A DNA stretch of 64,000 bases, from the NCBI GenBank assembly GCA_047921175.1, contig JBLRWQ010000001.1:1-64000 (forward strand), in the 5' to 3' direction. Under the pieces are notes generated by a model, which had not been told where the DNA came from, made no database searches, and saw only the letters and a list, made by a program, of their open reading frames with translations. How positions within the stretch are numbered: the stretch's first letter is position 1; the number at the start of each line of letters is the position of its first letter. The DNA is from T1Sed10-7 sp047921175. GTDB taxonomy: Bacteria > Actinomycetota > Nitriliruptoria > Nitriliruptorales > Nitriliruptoraceae. Shown one piece after another: positions 18,178 to 26,373 of the stretch. The translations under genes and the position numbers were made by a program.

Positions 18178-18203
18178 GATGGCGACCCTCGAGGGTCGCC
18201 ATC
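18178..18203 (-). promoter_or_regulatory. perfect 26-base palindrome in infC leader
   Basis: Both halves (13 bases each, GATGGCGACCCTC and its exact complement) match, so the message folds into a 10-bp stem with a CTCGAG loop about 79 bases before the ATC start. No U run follows, so it is not a normal intrinsic terminator. It also contains a ribosome-site-like GAGGG and an in-frame ATC. Candidates are an L20- or IF3-dependent control hairpin or a protein operator. A weak -10 (TAGCCT, minus strand 18343-18338) sits upstream in the same 293-base gap (18100-18392), which otherwise shows no gene. Confidence 0.5.
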
Positions 18204-18392
18204 GGGACGATGCGCTACGGCGACGGACCGGGGTCCGCCGCAAGCATCGACCCGTGGAGGCGAGGACCTCGCGGGTGGGCGCGTGGCGCCACTTCGTGTC
18301 GGTTGTCCGGCCGCAGCACGTAGCTGAGCCGGAGATGAGGCTACCAGGCCGCGCGCTGCATCGGGTTCCGACCGGCTGCGGACCCGTCGTGC

Positions 18393-18902
18393 TCAGCGGC
18401 CGGGAACCCACAGGCGCGACGCTGCACCACCGCCGCTGGCCGGCGGGGGCGTGGCCGCAGGACCGGCCTGGGCGGGAGGCGGCCCGGCGGGGCCGGCAGC
18501 GCCGCCGGTCTCGGCCGCATCCGGGGCAGCCTCCGGCTTGCCCTCGAGGTCACCCGCCTCGTGCTGACCACCGGCCTTGGCCTGGGCCACCTGCTGCTCT
18601 CCCTCGACCTGGGCCATCCGCAGCTGGGTCAATGCCTGGTCGAGCTGGGTGGTCAGCTCATCGGGCACCTGTCCCCTGATCGTGTCGGTGATGGCCGCCG
18701 TGATGTCGATCAGGAGGCGACCGTCACGCCGTCCGACCTTGACCTGGGCGGCGTTCAGCAGCGCGTTCACCACCTCGGCGAGCACCTGGTCCACAGGCGC
18801 CTGGCGCAGCTGGGAGAGGTAGGCGCGGATCTCCTCCTCCGACGGCTGCTTCTGGCCGCCGAGATCGGCAGCGGTGGACGGGTCGAACGGGACGTCGCTC
18901 AC
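18393..18902 (-). CDS. DUF1844-like small protein upstream of infC
   Basis: 169 aa, function unknown. A helical N-terminal half (about 20-110: EEEIRAYLSQLRQAPVDQVL, NALLNAAQVKVG) resembles the DUF1844 proteins that often precede infC in actinobacteria; I judge this by context and pattern only. The C-terminal third (about 115-169) is low-complexity Ala/Pro/Gly and probably disordered. GTG 18902 is supported by GAGGAG 6 bases upstream. Head of the infC transcript and divergent from hisE across 130 bases. Confidence 0.6.
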   Translation of the reverse strand: MSDVPFDPSTAADLGGQKQPSEEEIRAYLSQLRQAPVDQVLAEVVNALLNAAQVKVGRRDGRLLIDITAAITDTIRGQVPDELTTQLDQALTQLRMAQVEGEQQVAQAKAGGQHEAGDLEGKPEAAPDAAETGGAAGPAGPPPAQAGPAATPPPASGGGAASRLWVPGR

Positions 18903-19032
18903 GCGGCGCTCCTCAGCAGGGACGGTCGGGGGGTCGGACGGCCCGGCAGCCTATCGGCGCGTACGCTGCCCGCCGCCTCCTTGCTCCTGCTGCCCCCTCC
19001 TTGCTCCTCCTCCTGCCGCCGTCGAGGTCACC

Positions 19033-19296
19033 GTGAAGTCGTTCGAAGCGCTGTTCGCCGAGCTGTCCGACAAGGCCCGCACCCGTCCACCGGGATCGGG
19101 GACGGTCGCAGCGCTGGACGCGGGGGTCCATCAGATCGGCAAGAAGCTCGTGGAGGAGGCGGCGGAGGCGTGGATGGCCGCCGAGCACGAGTCCCCGGAA
19201 CGCGCCGCCGAGGAGCTCAGCCAGCTCCTCTACCACGCCCAGGTCCTGATGCTCGCGACCGGACTCGAGCTGGAGGATGTCTACGCTCACCTCTGA
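19033..19296 (+). CDS. hisE: phosphoribosyl-ATP pyrophosphatase
   Basis: Second step of histidine synthesis: removes pyrophosphate from PR-ATP. 87 aa from GTG 19033, with GAGG 5 bases upstream; the open frame continues upstream but without family similarity. All-alpha MazG-like fold with the metal-binding pattern KKLVEEAAEAWMAAE (about 38-52) and AAEELSQLLYHAQVLM. Followed by hisG after 99 bases. The CCTCCTTGCTCCT motif occurs twice in the upstream region (about 18975-19012), with no evident role. Confidence 0.93.
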   Translation: MKSFEALFAELSDKARTRPPGSGTVAALDAGVHQIGKKLVEEAAEAWMAAEHESPERAAEELSQLLYHAQVLMLATGLELEDVYAHL

Positions 19297-19395
19297 GCGA
19301 CCGAGCGCGCCCTCGAACACACGTCGCACCACCGCACCCGAGGCCGACCCGATCCCGTCCACCGCGACGGCGGCCCCCGATCTGACGAGGTCCTG

Positions 19396-20241
19396 ATGCT
19401 CCGCATCGCCGTGCCCAACAAGGGCACCCTGTCCGAGCCTGCCTCCGCCATGCTCAGGGAGGCCGGCTACCGCCAACGCCGCGACCAGCGCGAGCTGGTG
19501 CTCGCCGACCCCGCCAACGACACGGAGTTCTTCTTCCTCCGGCCCCGGGACATCGCGACCTACGTGGGGTCGGGGCAGCTGGAGCTCGGGATCACCGGGC
19601 GCGATCTCCTCCTCGACGGCGAGAACGACGCCGAGGAGGTGCTGGCGCTGGGCTTCGGCTCCTCCACCTTCCGGTACGCAACCGTCCCCGGCGCGGCAGC
19701 GTCGGTCGCCGATCTAGCCGGCCGACGCATCGCGACCTCCTACCCGGGCATCGTCCGTCGCGACCTCGCGGGACGGGGCGTCGAGGCGCAGGTGGTCCAC
19801 CTCGATGGGGCCGTGGAGACCGCCGTTCGTCTCGGGGTCGCCGACGTGATCGCCGACGTCGTCTCCACCGGCACGACCCTTCGGCAGGCCGGCCTGGAGG
19901 TGCTCGGCGAGCCGATCCTGCACTCCGAGGCGGTGCTCGTCCGTCGCCGCGACGCGGCCTCCACCCCGGCGATCGAGCAGCTGCTGCGCCGACTCAACGG
20001 GGTCATCATCGCGCGTCGCTACGTCATGATGGACTACGACGTGCGGGTCGAGCACCTCGATGCTGCCTGCGCGCTGACACCCGGCATCGAGTCCCCGACC
20101 GTCAGCCCACTGCACGACAAGGGCTGGGTCGCGGTGCGCTCGATGGTCGAGCGACGCCGGACCAACCCGATCATGGACGAGCTCTGGGAGCTCGGAGCCC
20201 GTGGGATCCTGGTCACCGACATCGTGGCCTGCCGGCTGTGA
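19396..20241 (+). CDS. hisG: ATP phosphoribosyltransferase, long form
   Basis: First, feedback-inhibited step of histidine synthesis. 281 aa, i.e. the homohexameric long form with its own C-terminal ACT-like histidine-binding domain (about 205-281: TVSPLHDKGWVAVRSMV), so no HisZ is required. The catalytic part has IAVPNKGTLSEP at the N-terminus, the P-loop-like DVVSTGTTL near 157-165. ATG 19396 has GAGG 6 bases upstream. hisE-hisG is the same pair found in mycobacteria, with the rest of the pathway elsewhere. Confidence 0.95.
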   Translation: MLRIAVPNKGTLSEPASAMLREAGYRQRRDQRELVLADPANDTEFFFLRPRDIATYVGSGQLELGITGRDLLLDGENDAEEVLALGFGSSTFRYATVPGAAASVADLAGRRIATSYPGIVRRDLAGRGVEAQVVHLDGAVETAVRLGVADVIADVVSTGTTLRQAGLEVLGEPILHSEAVLVRRRDAASTPAIEQLLRRLNGVIIARRYVMMDYDVRVEHLDAACALTPGIESPTVSPLHDKGWVAVRSMVERRRTNPIMDELWELGARGILVTDIVACRL

Positions 20242-20252
20242 CCAGCGGTTGA

Positions 20253-20266
20253 GCGGCAGGCGCCGC
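20253..20266 (+). terminator. weak hairpin after hisG
   Basis: GCGGC-AGGC-GCCGC, a 5-bp stem starting 11 bases after the hisG stop, without a T run. Possible end of the hisEG transcript. The rest of the gap to 20445 holds no gene that I can recognise. Confidence 0.3.
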
Positions 20267-20445
20267 GGCTGCGCGATGAGCTGACGTCCCGGAGGTCCGC
20301 CCGGTGCGGCCGGTCCCCAAGGTGGTGCCCACCGCCACGCCGGGCGCCCTGCACGCCGACGACCTCCGCCCGGTGAGGAACCGCGCGGGTACCGAACCCG
20401 ACCGTGCGCGGGAACAAGAACATCTAGAGGGACCGAGATAACCTG

Positions 20446-20474
20446 TTGTGCTCGAACAGCTGTTCGGCTACCAT
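20446..20474 (+). promoter_or_regulatory. LexA (SOS) box inside the promoter of the HNH gene
   Basis: TTGTGC (20446-20451) and TACCAT (20469-20474) lie 17 bases apart as -35 and -10. Between them, 20452-20467 reads TCGAACAGCTGTTCGG, containing a perfect 14-base palindrome CGAACAGCTGTTCG. It agrees with the actinobacterial LexA consensus TCGAAC-R-N3-GTTCGA at all but the last base. The gene's ATG lies 59 bases past the -10. Position between the two promoter elements is the usual arrangement for repression. Confidence 0.85.
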
Positions 20475-20532
20475 CGGAGGCGCCGCGGATCACCCGCGAC
20501 CCACGAACACCACGAGCACGGGGAGGTGTGGC

Positions 20533-22119
20533 ATGTCGACGCTCCAGTTCAGCGACGCGCTCGACCTCCTCGACCGTGCCGTCAGCGCCGTGTGCGGCAC
20601 CGAGGTGGTTGGACTCGACGAGCCCAGCCTGACGTACCGGATGGACCGTCTGCACCGTGCACAGGCACGACTCGTCGCGGAGCGAGCAAGACTGGTCGCG
20701 GAACTCGAGGATCGCCGCACCCGGCGGACCGACGGCCCGCGAGAGCGCGAGCGCGCCCGGCAGGACATCCGACGCGAGCTGGCGGATCGATCCAACCGAT
20801 CACGGTCACAGACCAAGCTCGACGCGCAGGCAGGCGCCGCCGCCCGCCAGCACACGGCGACCGGGCAGGCGTTCGCGGATGGCCAGATCGGGGCCGAGCA
20901 CGTCCGCCTCATCGCCGAGGTCCTGGACGCCCTCCCCGACCAGGCGGAACGCCAGGACCTCGAGCAGGAGCTCCTGGACCTCGCCCGAGTCTCGCCGCCG
21001 CCGGTCTTCGGCCGGCAGGCCCGAGAACGGCTGGCCCAGCGCGCTCCCGTGTCGGTGGCCCTCCGCGAGGAGCGCCAACAGCGCGAGCGCCGCGTGACCG
21101 CCGCGGACACCCCCGACGGCGGCGTGGCGCTGTCCGGGATCGTCTACGGCACGGCCGCCGAGACCCTGCGGACCGCACTCGACGCCTTCCGACGTCCCGA
21201 CATCCCCGGCGAGCTGCGCACACCTGCACAGCGCACCGCCGATGCCCTCGAGCAGCTGTGCGACACCGCGCTGCGTGCCGGGGGGGCACCCGCGCGGCAC
21301 GGCGTCCGTCCGCAGGTGCTCCTCACGGTCACCACCGACCAGCTCGATCTGGGCGAGGACGGGATCGCGTACCTCGCCTCTGGGGAGCTCACCACCGTGG
21401 GACGGGTCCGCCATCTGCTCGACGACTGTTCCTGGGCTCGGGTGATCCTGGCCCCTGACGGCACGCCCCTCGAAGCGTCCGCCAGCGTGCGCACGGTGCC
21501 GGCAGGCCTGTGGCGTGCACTCCTGGCACGCGATGGCGGCTGCACGTGGGCCGGCTGCGACGCCCCTGCGTCCTGGTGCGACGTGGCGCACGGCCGCAAG
21601 CCCTTCGCGGCTGGCGGCAGGCTGTCCCCGGACAACTCCGCGCTCCTGTGCCGCCGCCATCACCGTCGGTTCGACCACGGTGGCTACCGCATCCACATCG
21701 AGGGTGGACAGGTCACCTACCGACGGATCCGCGATCGGAGCCACCCGGAGTCCATGCCTCCCCTGTCGGCGCCCCCGCCCCCGGAGGTGCCCGGGAGCCG
21801 GGTCGACGATGGAGGAGGCGACGTCCTCAGAGGTGACCCCCGAGGCGGTGACGGTCGAGCAGGTGACGGTCGAGCAGGTGACGGTCGAGCAGGTGACGGT
21901 CGAACAGGCGACCTCCGACAGGACGGGCGACGATCGACCGCGCAGGGGGCCACGCGACGGCCTGCACCCCGGTCGCATCCACGTGAGGGACCACCGTCCC
22001 GGCCCGAGACGCCGACGCCCGCGACCGGACGTGGGTCCCGGGCAGGTGCGGCGGGAGGGACGGAAGGGAGGACGGTCGAGCGCGTCCAGCCTCCCCTCTT
22101 CCCCGTCGCGGACCCCTGA
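20533..22119 (+). CDS. DUF222/HNH endonuclease domain protein (13E12-type)
   Basis: 528 aa from ATG 20533, which has GGGAGG 6 bases upstream. N-terminal and central DUF222 region (about 1-320, helical, rich in Arg/Glu/Ala), then an HNH nuclease module about 330-380: CTWAGCDAP, WCDVAHGRKPFAAGG, SPDNSALLCRRHHRRFDHG with the zinc cysteines and the HNH histidines/asparagine. The tail (from about 405) is Gly/Arg/Asp-rich and contains four copies of GDGRA. This family is abundant in actinobacteria as 13E12 repeat proteins, with unclear biological role; several in M. tuberculosis are SOS-regulated, as this one is likely to be. No partner gene: hisG precedes it and a convergent gene follows. Confidence 0.87.
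   Translation: MSTLQFSDALDLLDRAVSAVCGTEVVGLDEPSLTYRMDRLHRAQARLVAERARLVAELEDRRTRRTDGPRERERARQDIRRELADRSNRSRSQTKLDAQAGAAARQHTATGQAFADGQIGAEHVRLIAEVLDALPDQAERQDLEQELLDLARVSPPPVFGRQARERLAQRAPVSVALREERQQRERRVTAADTPDGGVALSGIVYGTAAETLRTALDAFRRPDIPGELRTPAQRTADALEQLCDTALRAGGAPARHGVRPQVLLTVTTDQLDLGEDGIAYLASGELTTVGRVRHLLDDCSWARVILAPDGTPLEASASVRTVPAGLWRALLARDGGCTWAGCDAPASWCDVAHGRKPFAAGGRLSPDNSALLCRRHHRRFDHGGYRIHIEGGQVTYRRIRDRSHPESMPPLSAPPPPEVPGSRVDDGGGDVLRGDPRGGDGRAGDGRAGDGRAGDGRTGDLRQDGRRSTAQGATRRPAPRSHPREGPPSRPETPTPATGRGSRAGAAGGTEGRTVERVQPPLFPVADP
21847..21906 (+). repeat. 15-base tandem repeat, four copies, in HNH gene
   Basis: GGTGACGGTCGAGCA is repeated three times exactly (21847, 21862, 21877) and once with one change (21892), coding GDGRA each time. 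Multiple of three, so the frame is kept. A disordered linker; copy number is probably variable between strains. Confidence 0.93.
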
Positions 22120-22148
22120 TGGAGCCGCGGGACGAGGTGCATGCTTCC

Positions 22149-22202
22149 TGATCCGCAGGCGGTCGTCGCTGCACGTGATCCGCATGCGGCCGTCGCTGCA
22201 CG
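22149..22202. repeat. 27-base tandem duplication between convergent genes
   Basis: 22149-22175 and 22176-22202 are the same 27 bases with two differences (positions 10 and 15 of the unit; unit begins TGATCCGCA and ends GTCGCTGCACG). It lies in the 173-base gap between the HNH stop and the HelR-like stop. It is not self-complementary, so it is not a terminator. No coding use was found for it. Confidence 0.85.
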
Positions 22203-22292
22203 GGGTGCGCTCCGCCCGCGGCCTGCTCGACGCACGACGTGATCGGCGAGCAGCTCGACCGGCTGGTCCCCAGATCGACCGCCCTGCCGACG

Positions 22293-24569
22293 TCAGCTCA
22301 ACACGACCCGCTCGCAACGGTCATCCCCGGGGAAGCCCTCCCGTGGCCGGGTACAGACGGTCAGCGAGCGCGTCGCACGGGTCACGGCGACGTAGAGCTG
22401 GTGGGTGCCGACCTCGCTGCGCGCCATGATGCGCCTCGGGTCGACCACGACCACGTCATCGAACTCCAGGCCTTTGGCCTCACGGACCTCGAGCACCCGG
22501 ACGCGGTCCCGGTCCTCGCCGGCGGAGTCATCCACCGACACGCGCAAGCTCGGCACGGCGTCCTCATCGGCCAGTACCGCCACCGTGCCACCTCGGGACG
22601 CGAGCAGGTCGGTCACCACCTGACAGGTCGCCGCGGCCAGATCGTCGGCGAGCAGGTGCCGGGGTAGGTGGCCGGTCGACCGGACCGCGCGAGGCGCCAG
22701 CGCCGGGTCGTGGCCGGCAGCGGCCAGCACGTCCCGAGCGAGCTCGGCGATCTCGGTCGGGGTGCGGTAGTTGACCTCCAGCGTCGCGACCTCCACCGAG
22801 CGACGTCCGATGAGCCGCGCCACCTCCTCCCAGCTGGACGGCTCGGCGACCCGGCTGCGCTGTGCCAGGTCGCCGACGACGGTCCAGGAGGCGTACGGGC
22901 CGCGGCGACTGACCGCACGCCACTGCATCGGCGTGAGGTCCTGCGCTTCGTCCACCACGACGTGGGCGAAGTCCCGGTACGCATCGGCCTCGATGTCGAC
23001 CGGGGCGACCTCGACGTGCAGCGCGTCCGTGGCGAGCTTGAGCCCAGGATCGTCGTCGTCCACTCGTGGCGGAGCGGGACGGCGGGAGGGCGGTGTGCCC
23101 AGCAGGGCGACGAGCTCATCCAGCAACGCGACGTCATCGATCGTCCAGCTCGACGCCGCCGTCCACGCGGCTGCCAGCCGGTCACGGTCCGGCGGGCTCA
23201 GGAGTCCCTCGGCGACCTCGGCGAGGTCGACGCGTCCGGTCGCGAGCGCGGCGAGGCTCTCGTCCGCATCCAGCTCGGGCCAGAAGCACCGGCGCAGCAG
23301 GACCACCTCCGGCGCCGCATCGATCGTCGACACGAACGCGACCAGGTCCCGGTCCTCGGGGACCCGATGGCCAGCAGCCCGGTGCGCCGCGGTCCAGGCC
23401 GAGAACAGCGCGTCGTCCAACGCCTCGACCGCGACGGGCGTCCGGTCGTGGTACGACCCGCCGACGGCGTCGACCTTGCAGCGGCCGAGGTGGCGTTGCC
23501 GGAGCGCCGCGAGCCGATGCCCCGGCACCGTGACGGTGGTGCCCTGGAACGAGAATCGCGTCGTCGGTGGGATCGGCGGGAGGATCTGCTCAAGGGTCCG
23601 TCGCACCACCTCGACCATCGCCAGGCTGCCCTTGATGCGGCCCACGTCCGGCGGGTCCCAGCCCTGTACCCGACTACCGCGAGGGGCCAGACCGGCGAGT
23701 GGCCGCTGGACGGCCCGATCCTCCCCGAGCGCCGGCAGGACCCGGGCCGTGTACTCCGTGAACGCCGTGGAAGGGCCGATGACGAGCACGCCACGCCCCT
23801 CGAACCGGTCCCGGTCGCGGTAGAGCAGGTAGGCGACCCGGTGCAGGGCGACCACGGTCTTGCCCGTCCCCGGGCCGCCGGAGACGACCAGCGTGCCGGA
23901 CGCCGGGGCCCGGATGATGCGGTCCTGCTCCCCCTGGATCGTCGCGACGATGTCACGCATCCGGCCACTGCGCTCCCGGCTCAGGGCCGCCAGCAGCGCA
24001 CCCTGGCCGGTGACCGCGACCAGCCCGAGCCGATCGGCCGCGGCGCCGTCGAGCAACTCATCGTCGAGGTCGACGAGCGCCCGCCCGCGGGTCACCAGTG
24101 TCCGACGGCGGGCGACCCCGATCGGACGCGCGCTGGTCGCCTGGTAGAAGGCCGCGGCTGCCGGGGCACGCCAGTCGACCAGCAGGACATCGCCCTCGTC
24201 GTCGATGACCGACACCCGACCGATGTGCAGCCCGTCACCGTCAGCCAGGTCGAGCCGACCGAAGGCCAGCCCCTCCACGTCGCCGAACGTGTAGCGCGCT
24301 CGCCGGCTGGCGTGGTGGTGCGCCGTGACATCGCGCTCGTAGCGGGCCTGGAAGGTCGCCCCGGAGCGGTCGGCGGCCGCCTCGGCCGCCCGCTCCTCGG
24401 CCCGGCGGCGCAGCGCCTCGACCCGGTCGTGGATCCGGTCGAGATGGGCCTGCTCCGCGGCCATCGCCGCCCGCTTGTCCCCCGGCTCGGGATCGCTCAC
24501 GGGAGCGGCCGGGACAGACGGACCGTCCCCGTCGGGCCCGGTGACGCGGCGCTCGTCGGTGGGGCTCAC
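22293..24569 (-). CDS. HelR/HelD-like SF1 ATPase (RNA polymerase recycling motor)
   Basis: 758 aa UvrD/Rep-fold ATPase. The N-terminal 90 residues form a long charged helical arm (EQAHLDRIHDRVEALRRRAE), as in HelD proteins that push into the RNAP secondary channel. Walker A GGPGTGKTVVALHRV near 227-241, Walker B VVDEAQDLTPMQW near 537, arginine-finger motif VEVNYRTPTEI-like (LEVNYRTPTEI near 600) and motif VI LYVAVTRATRSL near 722. It lacks the 2A/2B features of a UvrD DNA repair helicase. Known relatives release RNAP from DNA, and HelR protects against rifamycins. GTG 24569 overlaps the ribH stop (GTGA), so it is translationally coupled to riboflavin genes. Confidence 0.82.
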   Translation of the reverse strand: MSPTDERRVTGPDGDGPSVPAAPVSDPEPGDKRAAMAAEQAHLDRIHDRVEALRRRAEERAAEAAADRSGATFQARYERDVTAHHHASRRARYTFGDVEGLAFGRLDLADGDGLHIGRVSVIDDEGDVLLVDWRAPAAAAFYQATSARPIGVARRRTLVTRGRALVDLDDELLDGAAADRLGLVAVTGQGALLAALSRERSGRMRDIVATIQGEQDRIIRAPASGTLVVSGGPGTGKTVVALHRVAYLLYRDRDRFEGRGVLVIGPSTAFTEYTARVLPALGEDRAVQRPLAGLAPRGSRVQGWDPPDVGRIKGSLAMVEVVRRTLEQILPPIPPTTRFSFQGTTVTVPGHRLAALRQRHLGRCKVDAVGGSYHDRTPVAVEALDDALFSAWTAAHRAAGHRVPEDRDLVAFVSTIDAAPEVVLLRRCFWPELDADESLAALATGRVDLAEVAEGLLSPPDRDRLAAAWTAASSWTIDDVALLDELVALLGTPPSRRPAPPRVDDDDPGLKLATDALHVEVAPVDIEADAYRDFAHVVVDEAQDLTPMQWRAVSRRGPYASWTVVGDLAQRSRVAEPSSWEEVARLIGRRSVEVATLEVNYRTPTEIAELARDVLAAAGHDPALAPRAVRSTGHLPRHLLADDLAAATCQVVTDLLASRGGTVAVLADEDAVPSLRVSVDDSAGEDRDRVRVLEVREAKGLEFDDVVVVDPRRIMARSEVGTHQLYVAVTRATRSLTVCTRPREGFPGDDRCERVVLS

Positions 24570-25036
24570 AGGCTCCTGAGCAGCGTGGCGGTCTCCACGG
24601 CCGCGAGCGCCGCCTCCCCGCCCTTGTTGCCGAGCTTGCCGCCGGCCCGTGCCACGGCCTGGTCCCAGGTCTCGGTGGTCAGCACCCCGTTGCCGATCGG
24701 GATGCCGTGGGTCCGGGCGATCGCGGCGGTGCCGTAGGAGCCCTCACCCGCGACGTAGTCGAAGTGCGCGGTGTCCCCGCGGATGACACAGCCGAGCGCC
24801 ACCAGGGCGTCGTACCGGCCCGAGGATGCGAGCCGGTCGAGCACGACCGGGAGCTCCCAGGACCCCGGCACCCAGAGCACGGTGAGCGCGTCGGAGGACG
24901 CGCCGTGCCGCAGCAGGGCGCTGGTCGCTCCGTCGACCAGGGGGCGGACGATGGCCTCGTTGAAGCGGGCGGCGACGATCGCGATCGTGAGCCCGGACGC
25001 GTCCAGGCTCCCCTCGAGGTGGGTGATGTCGGTCAC
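24566..25036 (-). CDS. ribH: 6,7-dimethyl-8-ribityllumazine synthase
   Basis: Condenses the pyrimidine from RibD with dihydroxybutanone phosphate. 156 aa, capsid-forming type. Substrate loop ARFNE (23-27), VPGSWELPV (about 56-64), GCVIRGDTAHFDYV (about 82-95) with the catalytic histidine, and GIPIGNGVLT. GTG 25036 overlaps the ribBA stop and its own stop overlaps the HelR-like gene start. Confidence 0.97.
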   Translation of the reverse strand: MTDITHLEGSLDASGLTIAIVAARFNEAIVRPLVDGATSALLRHGASSDALTVLWVPGSWELPVVLDRLASSGRYDALVALGCVIRGDTAHFDYVAGEGSYGTAAIARTHGIPIGNGVLTTETWDQAVARAGGKLGNKGGEAALAAVETATLLRSL

Positions 25037-26373
25037 GCTCGATCCTCCTGCTGGTCATCGTCGGGGGGCGGCGCCATGGCGATTCCACGCACCGGCTTCT
25101 CGACCGCCCGGGCGGACCGGGCTCCCTGGGCGGCCAGGTCACCGACCCCGGTGGAGACCGGCAGGTCGGTGCCGTCGAGGGAGTGACCCATGCGGTCGGC
25201 CTTGGTCCTCAGGTAGAAGGCGTTGTTCGGGTTCGGACGGACCTCGACCGGGACCCGACCGACGATCGACAGCCCGAAGCCGGACAGCGCCGCGCGCTTC
25301 TGCGGGTTGTTCGTCAGCAGGCGCAAGGTGGACAGCCCGAGGTCGGCGAGGATCATCGCCCCTACACCGTAGTCGCGGGCATCGTTCGGCAGGCCGAGCT
25401 CGAGGTTGGCATCGACGGTGTCCGCCCCGTTGTCCTGGAGCTCGTACGCCATGAGCTTGTGGAGCAGACCGATCCCTCGGCCCTCGTGGCCACGCAGGTA
25501 GACCACGACACCCTGGCCCTCCTCCGCGATGCGGGCCATAGCCAGGTCCAGCTGCGGGCCGCAGTCACAGCGCAGCGAGCGGAACACGTCCCCGGTCAGA
25601 CACTCGGAGTGCATCCGGACGAGCACGTCCGGTCGGCCCTCGGGGGCACCGAACAGCAGGGCCAGCGCCTCGTTGCCGTCCACGGAGTTGCGGTAGCCGA
25701 TCATGCGCCAGTCCCCGTAGGGCGTGGGGAGCTTGGCGACCGCGACCCGCTCGACCAGCTGCTCACGGGCGCGGCGGTAGGCCACCAGGTCCGCGATGGT
25801 GACCATCTTCAGGTCGTGCTCCGCACAGAACCGCTCGAGGTCGGGCACGCGGGCCATGGTCCCGTCCGGGTTGACCAGCTCACAGATCACCGCGGCCGGC
25901 CGGCGTCCCGCGAGGCGCAGGAGGTCGACGGAGGCCTCGGTGTGACCGAGCCGGTGCAGCACCCCGGCCGGGTGGTAGCGCAGCGGCAGGACGTGGCCCG
26001 GACGGGTGACGTCCTGTGCGGTGGTGGTCGGATCGGCGAGCACGCGGCAGGTGCGGGCACGGTCCGCCGCGGAGATCCCGGTGGTCGTCCCCTCGACGGC
26101 GTCGACCGACACGGCGTAGGCGGTGCCCTTCGGATCCTGGTTGCGCGACACCATCGGTGGGAGCTCGAGCCGGTCGAGGTCGTCGCCCAGCATGGGGACG
26201 CAGACGAAGCCGGACGTGTGCTGGATCACGAAGGCCATCTGCTCGGTGGTGACGGCGTCGGCAGCCAGCACCAGGTCACCCTCGTTCTCGCGGTCCTCGT
26301 CATCGACGACCACGACCATGCCGCCGGAAGCCAGGACCTCGACGGCCTCCTCGATGCTGGCGAAGGCGCTCAC
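25033..26373 (-). CDS. ribBA: bifunctional DHBP synthase / GTP cyclohydrolase II
   Basis: Supplies both precursors of the riboflavin pathway. 446 aa. RibB half about 1-200: VDDEDRENEGDL near 24-35, GHVLPLR and the HTEASVDLLRLAG loop. RibA half about 205-405: zinc ligands in SECLTGDVFRSLRCDCGPQ (three cysteines) and the GTP-handling YLRGHEGRGIG. Both active sites look intact. The last 45 residues (from GHSLDGTDLP) are an additional acidic tail. GTG 26373 overlaps the ribE stop as GTGA. Confidence 0.97.
   Translation of the reverse strand: MSAFASIEEAVEVLASGGMVVVVDDEDRENEGDLVLAADAVTTEQMAFVIQHTSGFVCVPMLGDDLDRLELPPMVSRNQDPKGTAYAVSVDAVEGTTTGISAADRARTCRVLADPTTTAQDVTRPGHVLPLRYHPAGVLHRLGHTEASVDLLRLAGRRPAAVICELVNPDGTMARVPDLERFCAEHDLKMVTIADLVAYRRAREQLVERVAVAKLPTPYGDWRMIGYRNSVDGNEALALLFGAPEGRPDVLVRMHSECLTGDVFRSLRCDCGPQLDLAMARIAEEGQGVVVYLRGHEGRGIGLLHKLMAYELQDNGADTVDANLELGLPNDARDYGVGAMILADLGLSTLRLLTNNPQKRAALSGFGLSIVGRVPVEVRPNPNNAFYLRTKADRMGHSLDGTDLPVSTGVGDLAAQGARSARAVEKPVRGIAMAPPPDDDQQEDRA

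Noticed and set aside
21847..21906. CRISPR-like array
   Set aside because: Repeats are contiguous, without spacers, in frame inside a coding tail; no cas genes in the window.
20806..22317. 503-codon minus-strand frame opposite the HNH gene
   Set aside because: Reads the tandem repeat as VTCST units and shows no domain; the plus strand has the SOS promoter, ribosome site and HNH motifs.
20242..24569. Mobile island around the HNH and HelR-like genes
   Set aside because: No integrase, att-like repeats, IS ends or base-composition break; HelR is fused by overlap to ribH and hisEG is normal core.
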